Shown piece by piece: positions 1 to 16,879 of a stretch of 59,927 bases of DNA. The stretch is from Salibaculum griseiflavum (GTDB taxonomy: Bacteria; Pseudomonadota; Alphaproteobacteria; Rhodobacterales; Rhodobacteraceae). The stretch covers positions 1 through 59,927 of the forward strand of contig NZ_QETF01000022.1 in assembly GCF_003129565.1 (NCBI RefSeq), in the 5' to 3' direction. The position numbers were made by a program, and so were the translations under genes. How positions within the stretch are numbered: the stretch's first letter is position 1; each line of letters starts with the position of its first letter. Under the pieces are notes generated by a model. That model ran no database searches. It saw only the letters and a list, made by a program, of their open reading frames with translations, and was not told the origin of the DNA.

Positions 1-217
1 AAACGAAAAACCATGCTCACCCGGCGCTTGCGCCACGAAACTGAAACCGCATAAACTCAATCAAGGATGAGCCAGAGCCTCCAAACGGAAAACCGCTCAA
101 ATGTCCCAAATTATCTGACGACGCACAGTCTCGATGACCGTATGAGCACAAGAGCTTGACGAATGGCAGTTCTAGATTGGCAATTTGGTCGTCGGAGATC
201 GCTTCGTCTTCATCGAG
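1..217. other. Unassigned sequence at left edge
   Basis: No open reading frame with a recognisable product was found here. A short hairpin (GGCGC-TT-GCGCC, about 23-34) is present but has no convincing T-tract. The stretch lies downstream of the idi stop codon, so it may hold the 3' untranslated end of the bchG-bchP-idi transcript. Confidence 0.4.
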
Positions 218-751
218 TCAGGCGAAGATCTGGCCCGCGTGACGGTCGAGGTAGATGCGCAGCCAGGGGGTGAAGTCCTCGGGGCGGCGCCGTACCGCGT
301 CCTCCAGCTGGCGCAGGGGCATCCAGTCCACGGCCATGACCTCTTCGGGGTTGGGGGTCACGATGGGGCGCGCGGCCACCCGCGCCAGGAACAGGTCCAC
401 GACCTCGTGCTCGACGAGATCGCCGCCAACGTCGGCGCGGTATTCCACCTGACCCTGATGGTACAGGTCGAGCCCGCTTAAGCCCAGTTCCTCGTCCAAC
501 CGCCGCGTGGCGCATTCCAGCGGCGACTCGCCCCAGTGTGGATGCGTGCAGCAAGCATTTGCCCAGAGACCCGGCGTGTGATACTTCGCCAGCGCCCGGC
601 GCTGCAATAGCAGGTCTTCGCCGAATTGCACGAAGACCGAAACGGCCTTGTGCCGCAGCCCCTCGCGGTGGACCCTCATCTTGTCGAGCGCCACCAGATC
701 ACCACCCAGCCAAGCGGGGATCATCGCGGCATTTGGCGGCAGGGTAGTCAT
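218..751 (-). CDS. idi: Isopentenyl-diphosphate delta-isomerase (type 1)
   Basis: Converts isopentenyl diphosphate to dimethylallyl diphosphate in the cytosol, feeding GGPP synthesis for carotenoids and the bacteriochlorophyll tail. The 177-residue length is normal for bacterial type 1 enzymes. Visible motifs are WANACCTHPHWGE (residues 63-75), carrying the family active-site Cys around residue 67, followed by the acidic Nudix-type segment RRLDEELGL (83-91). The start codon overlaps the bchP stop by four bases (ATGA), so translation is probably coupled. It is the last gene of the ppaA-ppsR-bchG-pucC-like-bchP-idi series, an order known from Rhodobacter clusters. Confidence 0.95.
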   Translation of the reverse strand: MTTLPPNAAMIPAWLGGDLVALDKMRVHREGLRHKAVSVFVQFGEDLLLQRRALAKYHTPGLWANACCTHPHWGESPLECATRRLDEELGLSGLDLYHQGQVEYRADVGGDLVEHEVVDLFLARVAARPIVTPNPEEVMAVDWMPLRQLEDAVRRRPEDFTPWLRIYLDRHAGQIFA

Positions 752-1932
752 GTGAACTCCGGACGCACCAGGCGGGTGAGGTGGGCTAGGTTCTTAAGCC
801 CGATCCGCAAATGTGCCATGGGCCGGGCGCGCACCAGTGCCTTGTTCATATAGGCCTCAAAGGTCAGGCGCTGCACGTCCACGTCGTGGCACAGGGACAC
901 GAACCGTTCGCGCCGCTCGTCCGAGCAGTAGTAGGCTTTCTGCATACTTGCCAGCACGCGGAAGACCGTCCTGTGTTCGCGCATGAATAGCTGCCGGGCC
1001 AGCCGCAGATCGCGCGCACGCCCCGTTTGCAGGCAGGCGGCAGCGGCGGTGGCGGCCAACCGCCCGCCGACCATGGCGTAATAGATTCCCTCGCCCGAAC
1101 TGGGGGCGACGACCCCGGCGGCATCACCCGCCAGCACCACGTCACGCCCGTTGTCCCAACGCTCCAGAGGCTGCAACGGGATCGGCGCGCCTTCGCGCCG
1201 GATCGTTGGGCAGTCGGCCAACCCGCTGGCCGCGCGCAGGTCGGCGGTGGCCTGTTTCAGATCAACGTCGTGCACGAGTGAGCCCATGCCGACGCTCGCC
1301 TTGTTGCCGTGCGGAAAGACCCAGCCATAGAAGTCGGGCGAGATGCGTCCGTTATAGACCACATCGCAGCGGTCGGGGTGGTACTGCCCTACCGGGCCGG
1401 GCGCCTCGATGATTTCGTGATAGGCGACGACGTAGGGAATGCGATCGCCGCCTTCGACCTCGTCGCGCGCGACCTTGGACCGCGCGCCATCCGCACCGAT
1501 CACCAACCGCGCCGACAGGCCGCGGGTCTCGCCGCTGTCGCGGTCGCGGTAGTGGACGCGGGGGTGACCACCCGCGCGATCGATGGATTGGTAAGTGCCG
1601 GTCAGGCGCATGGCGCCGGCCTCCGCGGCGCGCGCGCGCAGGAATTCGTCGAAATCCTCGCGGTCGACCATGCCGACGAAGCCGTTCTCGATCGGAATAT
1701 CCACCCGCCGGCCGCTTGGGGCGATCATCCGCGCGGTAGTGATCCGGGCGACAAGCAGGTCCTGGGGGATGGCGAAATCCGCGATCAGCCGGGGCGGGAT
1801 GGCCCCGCCACAGGGTTTGATCCGCCCGGCTCGGTCGAGCAAGGCGACGCTGTGCCCCGAGCGGGCCAGGTCCTCGGCGGCGATGGCCCCGCTCGGCCCG
1901 CCTCCCACCACGATAACATCGACATCAGGCAT
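748..1932 (-). CDS. bchP: Geranylgeranyl reductase of bacteriochlorophyll synthesis
   Basis: Reduces the geranylgeranyl tail of bacteriochlorophyll a to phytyl, the last step of the pathway, using a flavin and a reductant. The 394-residue protein starts with an FAD-binding Rossmann motif, GGGPSGAIAAEDLARSG (residues 10-26), and has the second FAD motif VLAGDAAGVVAPSSGEG in the middle; both are typical of the BchP/ChlP flavoprotein family. It lies between the pucC-like gene (three-base gap) and idi (four-base overlap), which supports one transcript. Length matches the usual 390-395 residues. Confidence 0.96.
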   Translation of the reverse strand: MPDVDVIVVGGGPSGAIAAEDLARSGHSVALLDRAGRIKPCGGAIPPRLIADFAIPQDLLVARITTARMIAPSGRRVDIPIENGFVGMVDREDFDEFLRARAAEAGAMRLTGTYQSIDRAGGHPRVHYRDRDSGETRGLSARLVIGADGARSKVARDEVEGGDRIPYVVAYHEIIEAPGPVGQYHPDRCDVVYNGRISPDFYGWVFPHGNKASVGMGSLVHDVDLKQATADLRAASGLADCPTIRREGAPIPLQPLERWDNGRDVVLAGDAAGVVAPSSGEGIYYAMVGGRLAATAAAACLQTGRARDLRLARQLFMREHRTVFRVLASMQKAYYCSDERRERFVSLCHDVDVQRLTFEAYMNKALVRARPMAHLRIGLKNLAHLTRLVRPEFT

Positions 1933-1935
1933 GGA

Positions 1936-3228
1936 TCATTCCCCCGGAACGGCCAGGGGCGCATTGCGGCCCTGGCTATGTGCGATAACCCGCTGGCCCA
2001 TCAGAGCCGCGAGCACGAAGAGCGCCGCCTCGAACAGGAAGACCGTGCCGAAGGCCGCGCTGTCCTCGACCAGTAGCCGCCGCATCACGTCCACGGCCGC
2101 CGCCCCCAGCAGCCCGCCGAAACCTGCGGCGACCGCCTGCGCAGCGCCCCATAGGCCCATGCGCGTTCCTTCGCGTGCGTCGCGCCCCTGCCCGGCAAGC
2201 GCCATCATCGATCCGATGGCCGCGACAGCGAACATGCCATTGAAATAACCCAGAGTGACAACGGCCCCGGTCAGAGCGCCCGAAAGGGCCAACGGCCCCA
2301 GCGCGGAGATCGCCGCGAGGCTGGCCGCCGACCCCAGGCACCCGGCAACGACCCAATGCCGCAACGACCCTAGGCGGAACCCGGTGGCAGCGATGCCCAC
2401 GGTGAGCATTCCAAGAAAGACCCCGCCGTTCTGCGCCCCGCTGAGCGACGTGGATTGCCCAGGCGTGAAGCCGAAAACCAACCCGGCATAGGGTTCGAGA
2501 ATAAGTTCCTGCATGAAATAGGCCGTCATGGACAGGAAGACGAAAATCGTGAAATTGCGTGCTTTCCGCTCTCCCCAAACCTCCTGGAGCCCGGCCACGA
2601 AACCTTGCGGGTTGGGCTCTGGTTCGGCGGGGGCGACGCGGGATTCGATGCCCCAGACGGTCAGCGTGGTCAGGACGACGGCGCCGAGGGTGACGATACC
2701 CACGATGCGCAGCAGCAGCTGAGGCGTATAGGGATCGAGGAAGGCCCCGACGATGCCGGCCGTGACGGCGATCCCGGCGATCATCATCAGCCATGTGATC
2801 GTGGCCGCGGCGCCGCGGCGGTGTGGTGCCGTCGCGGTGGCCAAAAGGGCCAGAAGGGAAGTACCCGAGGCCCCCACCCCGACGCCGATCAGCGCATAGG
2901 CGGCAACGGACAGCGCCATCCCGGCGGCAAAGCTCGCCTCCAGCAGCACGACCCCGTACGCCGCGCCATAGGCGCCCAGCGCCAGCGCGCCCATGCCGCC
3001 GATGACCCAACGGGTGCGATGCCCGCCTGTATCGGACAGGAAGCCCCAGTTGGGCCGGGTGATCTGGATACCGTAATGCAGCGCCACCAGGAACCCGGGC
3101 AGCACGGCGGGCAGCGCCAGCTCGACCACCATCAGGCGGTTGAGCGTCGACGTGGTCAGAACCACCACCGCACCCAGCGCCATCTGCACCAACCCGAGAC
3201 GTACGATCGAAAGCCAGCTTAGGGTCAT
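1936..3228 (-). CDS. PucC-family membrane protein of the bchG-bchP locus (orf428-like)
   Basis: A 430-residue, strongly hydrophobic protein of the PucC/LhaA branch of the major facilitator superfamily, with about twelve predicted membrane segments. The opening resembles LhaA encoded at 15406-16854: both have a LNR(L/V)M(I/V)VEL segment near residues 25-45. In Rhodobacter a homologue of about 428 residues sits at this same place between bchG and bchP and is thought to help deliver or assemble pigments; the exact role is unsettled. The reading frame stays open upstream to 3459, but the start at 3228 is preferred because it overlaps the bchG stop as ATGA and begins the conserved sequence. Confidence 0.85.
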   Translation of the reverse strand: MTLSWLSIVRLGLVQMALGAVVVLTTSTLNRLMVVELALPAVLPGFLVALHYGIQITRPNWGFLSDTGGHRTRWVIGGMGALALGAYGAAYGVVLLEASFAAGMALSVAAYALIGVGVGASGTSLLALLATATAPHRRGAAATITWLMMIAGIAVTAGIVGAFLDPYTPQLLLRIVGIVTLGAVVLTTLTVWGIESRVAPAEPEPNPQGFVAGLQEVWGERKARNFTIFVFLSMTAYFMQELILEPYAGLVFGFTPGQSTSLSGAQNGGVFLGMLTVGIAATGFRLGSLRHWVVAGCLGSAASLAAISALGPLALSGALTGAVVTLGYFNGMFAVAAIGSMMALAGQGRDAREGTRMGLWGAAQAVAAGFGGLLGAAAVDVMRRLLVEDSAAFGTVFLFEAALFVLAALMGQRVIAHSQGRNAPLAVPGE

Positions 3229-4136
3229 GACATCCCTTCCATGTTGCGCAGTGCGAAGGCGGCGACCATCATGCCGCTGACATAAAGGCTCACGCCCGTC
3301 GCGTTGTACCAGGGGGCGCGGCCCTTCGGATCGGTCAGCAGGACGCGCATCGCCAGAACCTGTGCCGCCAGCAGAACAGCGATGACAAGCGCGTGCACGG
3401 GCCGCCCCCAGCTCAGCAACAATGCGATCACCGCAACCTGCGGCAGCCCCATGACCCAACAGGCCACCCGTGCGGCCCGTTCCGGGCCCAGCGTGACCGG
3501 CAGAGAATTCACCCCGGTCTGGCGGTCGCCTTCCAAAGCCTTGAAATCATTGAGTGTCATGATGCCATGCGCCCCAATGGCATAGAGCAGCGCAATGGCC
3601 ACCGTGGTCAGAGGTGGCGCTCCTGCTGCCAGCACGGCTGCCCCGGTGAACCACGGCAGCCCCTCGTAACACAGCCCGACCAGGCCTGGCCCCCAGACAC
3701 CGGACCGCTTCAGGCGAATGGGCTCGGCCGAATACGCCCAGGCGGCGGCGACACCGAAGACGGTCGCGCCGAAGCCCCAGGGCCCCAACACCGTGCCCAG
3801 AGCCAGCGCAAGAGCAGTGATGCAAAGCGCGATCCAGAGTCCCCAGCGCCCGGGAATCTGCCCCGAGGGAATGGGGCGGTCAGGTTCGTTGATGGCATCC
3901 ACGTCGCGGTCGCACCAATCATTTGCCGCCTGGCTCATGCCGCAGACCACCGGGCCGGCCAACACCATCCCCACCAGCACCGCCAACGGCGCCGTGCCGG
4001 GGGCGACTCCCGAGGCGACAACACCACAGAGATAGGCCCAGATCGGCGGAAACCAGGTCACCGGCTTTAGCAGCGTGAGCACGGCCCGCGGGCGGGACAA
4101 CCGCCGCGATGTATGTAATGTTTCACTGACACTCAT
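3225..4136 (-). CDS. bchG: Bacteriochlorophyll a synthase (UbiA-type prenyltransferase)
   Basis: Esterifies bacteriochlorophyllide a with geranylgeranyl diphosphate at the membrane. The 303-residue protein is highly hydrophobic and has the UbiA-family aspartate-rich motif NDWCDRDVDAINEPDRP (residues 72-88) that binds Mg-prenyl diphosphate, plus a second NDFKALEGDRQTG motif. It starts MSVSETLH, similar to the MSV start I recall for Rhodobacter BchG. Oddly, this start has no Shine-Dalgarno sequence and sits between two TGT-N12-ACA operator sequences (4114-4131 and 4138-4155), so the true start or the leader arrangement is uncertain. It follows ppsR by 82 bases. Confidence 0.95.
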   Translation of the reverse strand: MSVSETLHTSRRLSRPRAVLTLLKPVTWFPPIWAYLCGVVASGVAPGTAPLAVLVGMVLAGPVVCGMSQAANDWCDRDVDAINEPDRPIPSGQIPGRWGLWIALCITALALALGTVLGPWGFGATVFGVAAAWAYSAEPIRLKRSGVWGPGLVGLCYEGLPWFTGAAVLAAGAPPLTTVAIALLYAIGAHGIMTLNDFKALEGDRQTGVNSLPVTLGPERAARVACWVMGLPQVAVIALLLSWGRPVHALVIAVLLAAQVLAMRVLLTDPKGRAPWYNATGVSLYVSGMMVAAFALRNMEGMS

Positions 4137-4155
4137 GTGTCAACTAAACTATACA
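4114..4155 (-). promoter_or_regulatory. Tandem PpsR/CrtJ operators overlapping the bchG start
   Basis: Two exact TGT-N12-ACA matches lie at 4114-4131 (TGTAATGTTTCACTGACA) and 4138-4155 (TGTCAACTAAACTATACA), six bases apart. On the minus strand a TTGACA hexamer (4142-4137) lies within the upstream site, like the -35 elements of other PpsR-controlled promoters. The ATG of bchG lies between the two sites, so any promoter using this hexamer would start transcription inside the reading frame. Confidence 0.7.
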
Positions 4156-4218
4156 ACGCAGATTCTTGAAAGGGTTTTCTTGCTATCGCGCCCGGATTGG
4201 GCGCACGGCCTGCCGCCG

Positions 4219-5649
4219 CTAGCCGTCGTCGGCCGGCTTCAGCAATCCGTACTTGCGAAGCTTCACGTAGAGACTCTGCCGAGACAGGCCAAGCATCTCG
4301 GCGGCGGCCACGCGATTGTTATCAGTCAACTGCACGGCGGTTTCGATGCACAGCTTCTCAACAACTTCCGATGTCGCCGAGACCAACTCCTTGAGTGACT
4401 CCGTCCCTACAAGGTCCATGACGTTCTGCATCGCTTCGTCACTGACCATGACATTGGATTTCTCGACCTCGGGCATCTGGCGACTGGACACGTCGCGGAT
4501 GATCATGCCGAACCCCGTCTCGCCGCCCTGTTGGCGCAGGCGCGCCACCGAAATATCGACCGGGGCCCGCATCCCCAGCGTGCTTTTGAACTGGGCCGAA
4601 TAGTGGCTCATCCGCCCGGCCTTGGTCGCACTTTCGAGGATCAGCTTGAGGTCGACACTGCCGCGCGACAGGAACTCGGAAACCGATTGCCCCTGCACGT
4701 CGCGTATCTGGTTGGCATCGGCCATCATCAGGAACGCTTCATTCGCCTCCCGGACATTCCCGGCGGCGTCCGTCACGATGATCGCATCGGAAGTCGAGGA
4801 ATAGAGGTCGTGCAAAAGGCGGCCGAATTCCGGACCCGCCGCCGCGCCATCTTCGACCGGATCAAAACGGCAAAGCAGGACGAAGTCTCCGGCGATCCGG
4901 AAATACCGAGGCCGAAGGATGAGGGCGCGGCCATTGCGACGCGCGACAACTTCGACTCCACGTTCCGATCCGGACGCGGCCGCCGCGCGCAACGCTTCCA
5001 TGAATTCGCCTCGGCGCCGTCCGTCGAACGCCTGCGCGAGAATATTGCCGGCAAGGGTCTCGGGCGTGCTGCCCAAGAGCGATGCCGCACTGGAATTGAT
5101 TTCCTGGATCTGCGCGGTGTCGGCATCGAGAACGACGAGCGAGGTTTCGGACTCCTCGAAGACGATGCGGAAAAGCGTCTGGCCCGCGCGCAACTTCTGT
5201 TGATCAAGTTCGCGCGCCCGTTGCTCCTGCAACAGCCGCTGCTGAACCTCGGCCAGGGGCTGCATATCACGACCGAAAAGCAGGACACCGCCCTGATCCG
5301 CGACCAGATGCATGGTGTAACGCACCGGGAATTCCCAAGTGGCGTTGTCTTCGTGATTCAATTCCATCGGCCGGTGGGGCGCATCTGGCTTGGCCAGCAA
5401 GTCCTTGAGCCGTTTGGACATCTTCTCGACACTCTCGCGGGTCAGGAAGCTGTCAAACTTGCGTCCGACCCAGTGATCGAGGCAGCCAAGCGACGGGCAA
5501 TCCGGGTTGACGGTTATTCCCAAAACTTCGCCGTCCAAGGCAATGAAGACTGCAATATCCGCGGCCTGTTCTATCAATCCGGGAACAGAGCCGAGCTCTG
5601 GCAACCGTCCGACCGAAATCTTTTCTCGCTCCCGGTCCTGCCTACTCAA
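4219..5649 (-). CDS. ppsR: PpsR/CrtJ redox-responsive repressor of photosynthesis genes
   Basis: Represses bch, crt and light-harvesting promoters under oxic conditions by binding TGT-N12-ACA, the sites found throughout this window. The 476-residue protein shows an N-terminal PAS-like domain, a Q-rich helical linker (about 133-155), two further PAS domains, and a C-terminal Fis-type helix-turn-helix (NNRVAAAEMLGLSRQSLYVK, residues 444-463). Cys260 and Cys434 fall close to the two redox-active cysteines of Rhodobacter PpsR/CrtJ, in the second PAS region and next to the HTH. It sits between ppaA and bchG, as in Rhodobacter. Confidence 0.96.
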   Translation of the reverse strand: MSRQDREREKISVGRLPELGSVPGLIEQAADIAVFIALDGEVLGITVNPDCPSLGCLDHWVGRKFDSFLTRESVEKMSKRLKDLLAKPDAPHRPMELNHEDNATWEFPVRYTMHLVADQGGVLLFGRDMQPLAEVQQRLLQEQRARELDQQKLRAGQTLFRIVFEESETSLVVLDADTAQIQEINSSAASLLGSTPETLAGNILAQAFDGRRRGEFMEALRAAAASGSERGVEVVARRNGRALILRPRYFRIAGDFVLLCRFDPVEDGAAAGPEFGRLLHDLYSSTSDAIIVTDAAGNVREANEAFLMMADANQIRDVQGQSVSEFLSRGSVDLKLILESATKAGRMSHYSAQFKSTLGMRAPVDISVARLRQQGGETGFGMIIRDVSSRQMPEVEKSNVMVSDEAMQNVMDLVGTESLKELVSATSEVVEKLCIETAVQLTDNNRVAAAEMLGLSRQSLYVKLRKYGLLKPADDG

Positions 5650-5682
5650 TGTCGCTCTCCCGTTACCACGGCCGTTCAGACC

Positions 5683-6522
5683 CTAAGGGTTCAGTTGATC
5701 TAGGGCCAACTCCTGAGAGATAGACATAAGCCCTGCTCGTTCAATAGCCTCACGCACTGTCTTGACGGCGAAGTCAACGCCTGTCCGCCGTTCGATTGCG
5801 GCCGGATCTTCGACAACATGCCCGCCCAGTACGACAGGTGGGCAGTGGTCCAAACCGGCGCGGAGATAATTGACAAACTCGGCCGACTTTTCAACTGAGT
5901 TTGACGAAGACGCCGACAACCCGATCAAGGAGAAGCGGCCCGTCGCCACCAGATCGATGAGTTCTCCACCGTTCAGTGCGATCGCCATGTGAACCCAGAG
6001 ACCATGTCGCCGAAACTGATCTGCAGCAACGAATGCCCCAAGCGAATGATCCTCGTAAGGCGGAACGACCATCAAGACCGACTGCCCGAGAGGGATACTG
6101 CGGTCCAGCCCCCTGCCCTCTTCGACTTCCCGCAACAAGGACTGCATCCTTGCCGCGCCAACCGTTACATCGACAAAACTGGCACGATCACTGACCCACA
6201 TCTCTCCGAGATAGCGCGCGACGGCCGGGATATAGGTCTGATAGACCTCATCCGAACTAACCCCGTTTGCGATCAGCGAAGAGATCGCCGCCTTGTGGCT
6301 GGTCTCGCTTTCCGAGACCATCGCCGAAGCAAGATGGGCAACCCATTCGCTGCGGGTGCTGGGCTTTTCATCCTGATTGGTCGAGGCAACGGTCCTAAGG
6401 GCGGACTCGACCAGATATCGGATGGTTGGCTCTCGCCCCTTCGAAACCTCCAGCCCATCAAGTGATTTCTTACCAGACATGCGCCCCTCCAGACGGTCAC
6501 GCGTGCGAGCAAATCGTGGCAC
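5683..6522 (-). CDS. ppaA: PpaA/AerR-type B12-binding antirepressor
   Basis: A cobalamin-binding regulator that modulates PpsR/CrtJ. The C-terminal half has a B12-domain signature, EDHSLGAFVAADQFRRHG (about residues 157-174), with His159 as the likely cobalt ligand; this is an ExHxxG form of the usual DxHxxG. Two starts are possible. A GTG at 6522 lies behind GGAGGAGG and gives 279 residues. An ATG at 6480 lies behind GGAGGG and gives 265 residues. The GTG has the better ribosome binding site. It lies directly upstream of ppsR (33-base gap), the conserved arrangement. A perfect PpsR operator at 6569-6586 suggests feedback control. Confidence 0.92.
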   Translation of the reverse strand: MPRFARTRDRLEGRMSGKKSLDGLEVSKGREPTIRYLVESALRTVASTNQDEKPSTRSEWVAHLASAMVSESETSHKAAISSLIANGVSSDEVYQTYIPAVARYLGEMWVSDRASFVDVTVGAARMQSLLREVEEGRGLDRSIPLGQSVLMVVPPYEDHSLGAFVAADQFRRHGLWVHMAIALNGGELIDLVATGRFSLIGLSASSSNSVEKSAEFVNYLRAGLDHCPPVVLGGHVVEDPAAIERRTGVDFAVKTVREAIERAGLMSISQELALDQLNP

Positions 6523-6568
6523 CGCACCTCCTCCAGGTGAGATTTAGCTTGAGTTTCACGGGGTCAAA

Positions 6569-6586
6569 TGTCAATTTTTATTGACA
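6569..6586 (-). promoter_or_regulatory. PpsR operator upstream of ppaA-ppsR
   Basis: TGTCAATTTTTATTGACA matches TGT-N12-ACA with seven-base perfectly inverted arms (TGTCAAT / ATTGACA), the most symmetric PpsR site in the window. It lies 46 bases upstream of the GTG start of ppaA and suggests autoregulation of the ppaA-ppsR-bchG unit. Confidence 0.75.
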
Positions 6587-6652
6587 GCTTGGGGCCTGAG
6601 CGGCCCGAAAGAAGCTGATCCGGAAGGACATTTTCTCTGCGCAGCCCCGCCA

Positions 6653-6680
6653 ATTATCAACTTAAATCTTGAGTGATAAT
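6653..6680. promoter_or_regulatory. Unassigned inverted repeat between ppaA and bchF
   Basis: Seven-base arms ATTATCA (6653-6659) and TGATAAT (6674-6680) are separated by 14 bases. A nested TCAA / TTGA pair lies inside. It is not a PpsR site and does not fit the FNR consensus exactly. It is midway between the two PpsR sites of this divergent region, so it could bind another regulator. Confidence 0.45.
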
Positions 6681-6758
6681 CGATCTGGCGGCGAAAACCG
6701 GTCTATGGAGACCATTTCTCAGGTGACAATTTGAGCATACATTCGACCCAAGCCCTTG

Positions 6759-14662
<7,904 letters not shown>

Positions 14663-14663
<1 letters not shown>

Positions 14664-15409
14664 TGCCGGACGCAAGCCCCCTCCAGATGCCTGACGCGGC
14701 CCACACCGGAAACCTGCCCCCGGCACCGGGCGGCTGGACACGCACGCGCGACCGGGTCGAAACCTATTTCGACAAGACCGCCACCCGCACTTGGGAACGG
14801 CTGACAAGTGACGAGCCTGTCTCGCGGATCCGTGAAACCGTTCGGCGCGGCCGGGACACGATGCGCGCTCGGATGCTGGACCGCCTGCCCGGCGACCTGC
14901 GCGGCGCGCGGATCCTGGATGCGGGCTGTGGCGCGGGGCCGATGACGGCCGAACTGGCCGCGCGTGGCGCCGAGGTGGTGGCCGTGGACATTTCTCCTTC
15001 CCTGGTCGAGATCGCCCGCGCCCGTTTGCCCGACGGCCTGCCCGGCCATGTGACCTTCATGTCGGGCGACATGCTGGCCGATGATCTGGGTACCTTCGAC
15101 CATGTCATGGCAATGGACAGCCTGATCTACTACGACCGTCACGACATCGCCCGCGCCCTGTCGACATTGGGCCGCCGGACCCGTGGCTCGATCGTCTTTA
15201 CCATCGCGCCCCGCACACCGCTTCTGATGGCGATGTGGCGCGCCGGACAGCTGTTTCCGCGCTCTGATCGTTCGCCGACAATGGTTCCGCACGCTCCTGC
15301 CGCCTTGCGGACGGCCCTGCGCCGCGTCGAGGCGCCCGGCCAGCTGGCCACCCTTGGGCGGGTGCGGTCCGGCTTCTACATTTCCCATGCGCTGGAGCTG
15401 ACCCCGTGA
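14663..15409 (+). CDS. bchM: Mg-protoporphyrin IX O-methyltransferase
   Basis: Methylates Mg-protoporphyrin IX with S-adenosylmethionine, giving the monomethyl ester used by AcsF. The 248-residue protein has the SAM-binding motif ILDAGCGAGPMTAELA (84-99), followed by VVAVDISPSLVEIA. This is the class I methyltransferase layout of BchM/ChlM. The start overlaps the bchL stop by one base, and its stop overlaps the lhaA GTG start by four. Confidence 0.96.
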
Positions 15410-16854
15410 GCCCGCGCCGTCCCACTTCCCCCGTGACCGCGCTGACCGCGCGCTGGCTGCCGTTCGCGGATGCCGCCAGCGAGGGGCTGCCAATGGCGCA
15501 GCTGCTGCGGCTGTCGCTGTTCCAGGTCTCGGTTGGAATGGCGACGGTGATGCTTCTGGGAACGCTCAACCGCGTGATGATCGTGGAACTGTCGGTGCCG
15601 GCGGTGATCGTCGCCGTGATGATCGCCCTGCCCGTGTTGATCGCGCCGTTCCGGGCGCTTCTGGGTTTCCGCTCGGACACCCATCGCAGCGCCATCGGCT
15701 GGAAGCGCATCCCGTATCTTTGGTTCGGTTCGCTGTGGCAGATGGGCGGGCTGGCCGTCATGCCATTTGCCCTGCTGGTCCTCGCGGGTCAGCAGGTCGT
15801 CGGGCCGGGCTGGGCCGGCGAGGTGCTGGCCGCCCTGGCCTTCCTGATGACCGGGCTGGGGTTGCACATGACCCAGACCGCCGGGCTGGCACTGGCCACA
15901 GATCGGGCCGACGATGCTACGCGACCCCGGGTGGTGGCACTGCTCTACGTCATGTTTCTGCTGGGCATGGGCGTCTCGGCGCTGATCATCGGTTGGTTCC
16001 TGCGGGACTTCGCTCCTCTCACACTCGTGCGGGTCGTGCAGGGGGCGGCTGTCGCCGGTATCGTCCTGAACCTGATCGCCCTGTGGAAACAGGAACAGGT
16101 GCGCCCCATGAGCCGTGCGGAACGCGCCGCGCCCCGGCCTCGGTTCCGCGATGCCTGGGCCGATCTCGTCGGCGGCGGGCAGGCCGGGCGGCTGCTGGCG
16201 GTGGTTTTCCTCGGAACAATGGCCTTCAACATGCAGGACGTGTTGCTGGAACCCTATGGCGGGGAAATCATGGGGCTTTCGGTGTCGGCGACCACCACGC
16301 TGACGGCAATCTGGGCCGCCGGGGCACTGGCGGGTTTTGGTCTGGCCGGACGCATGCTGACACGTGGAAGTTGCGCTTTTCGGGTCGCAGCCCTTGGCCT
16401 TCTGGTCGGCATAGCCGCCTTCTGCACGGTGATCTTCGCCGCACCCATGACCTCGGGCATCATGTATTTCATCGGTGCCGGAATGATCGGCTTCGGCGGT
16501 GGGCTTTTTGCCGTCGCCACCTTGACTGCCGCGATGAAGATGCCCGCGAATGGCACCGCCGGTCACGGGCTGGCGCTGGGCGCGTGGGGCGCGGCACAAG
16601 CCACGGCAGCGGGGCTCTCCATCGCGCTGGGCGGCGGCCTGCGGGACTGGATCGACGGTCTCGCCATGTCCGGGCGGCTGGGTGAAGCCCTGGCCACATC
16701 CGCAACCGGCTACTCTTTTGTCTATCACGTCGAGATCGGGCTCTTGTTCGTCACCCTCGCGGTCCTCGGTCCGCTCGTACGCCTTGCACCCAACCACCGA
16801 CGCACCCCCAAACCGGGATCGGCCCGTATCGGACTTGCCGATTTCCCAACATGA
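15406..16854 (+). CDS. lhaA: LH1 assembly protein, PucC/LhaA family
   Basis: Membrane protein of the PucC/LhaA branch of the major facilitator superfamily, thought to help assemble the LH1 antenna, perhaps by handling bacteriochlorophyll. The 482-residue product has about twelve hydrophobic segments and conserved loop sequences such as FRSDTHRSAIGWKRIPYLWF. The position between bchM and puhA is the standard one for lhaA. Translation starts at a GTG that overlaps the bchM stop (GTGA). It is a paralogue of the pucC-like gene at 1936-3228; no LH2 (pucBA) genes are seen in the window. Confidence 0.92.
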   Translation: MSPRRPTSPVTALTARWLPFADAASEGLPMAQLLRLSLFQVSVGMATVMLLGTLNRVMIVELSVPAVIVAVMIALPVLIAPFRALLGFRSDTHRSAIGWKRIPYLWFGSLWQMGGLAVMPFALLVLAGQQVVGPGWAGEVLAALAFLMTGLGLHMTQTAGLALATDRADDATRPRVVALLYVMFLLGMGVSALIIGWFLRDFAPLTLVRVVQGAAVAGIVLNLIALWKQEQVRPMSRAERAAPRPRFRDAWADLVGGGQAGRLLAVVFLGTMAFNMQDVLLEPYGGEIMGLSVSATTTLTAIWAAGALAGFGLAGRMLTRGSCAFRVAALGLLVGIAAFCTVIFAAPMTSGIMYFIGAGMIGFGGGLFAVATLTAAMKMPANGTAGHGLALGAWGAAQATAAGLSIALGGGLRDWIDGLAMSGRLGEALATSATGYSFVYHVEIGLLFVTLAVLGPLVRLAPNHRRTPKPGSARIGLADFPT

Positions 16855-16879
16855 GACCCGCCTTGGAAAGGACACCGAC

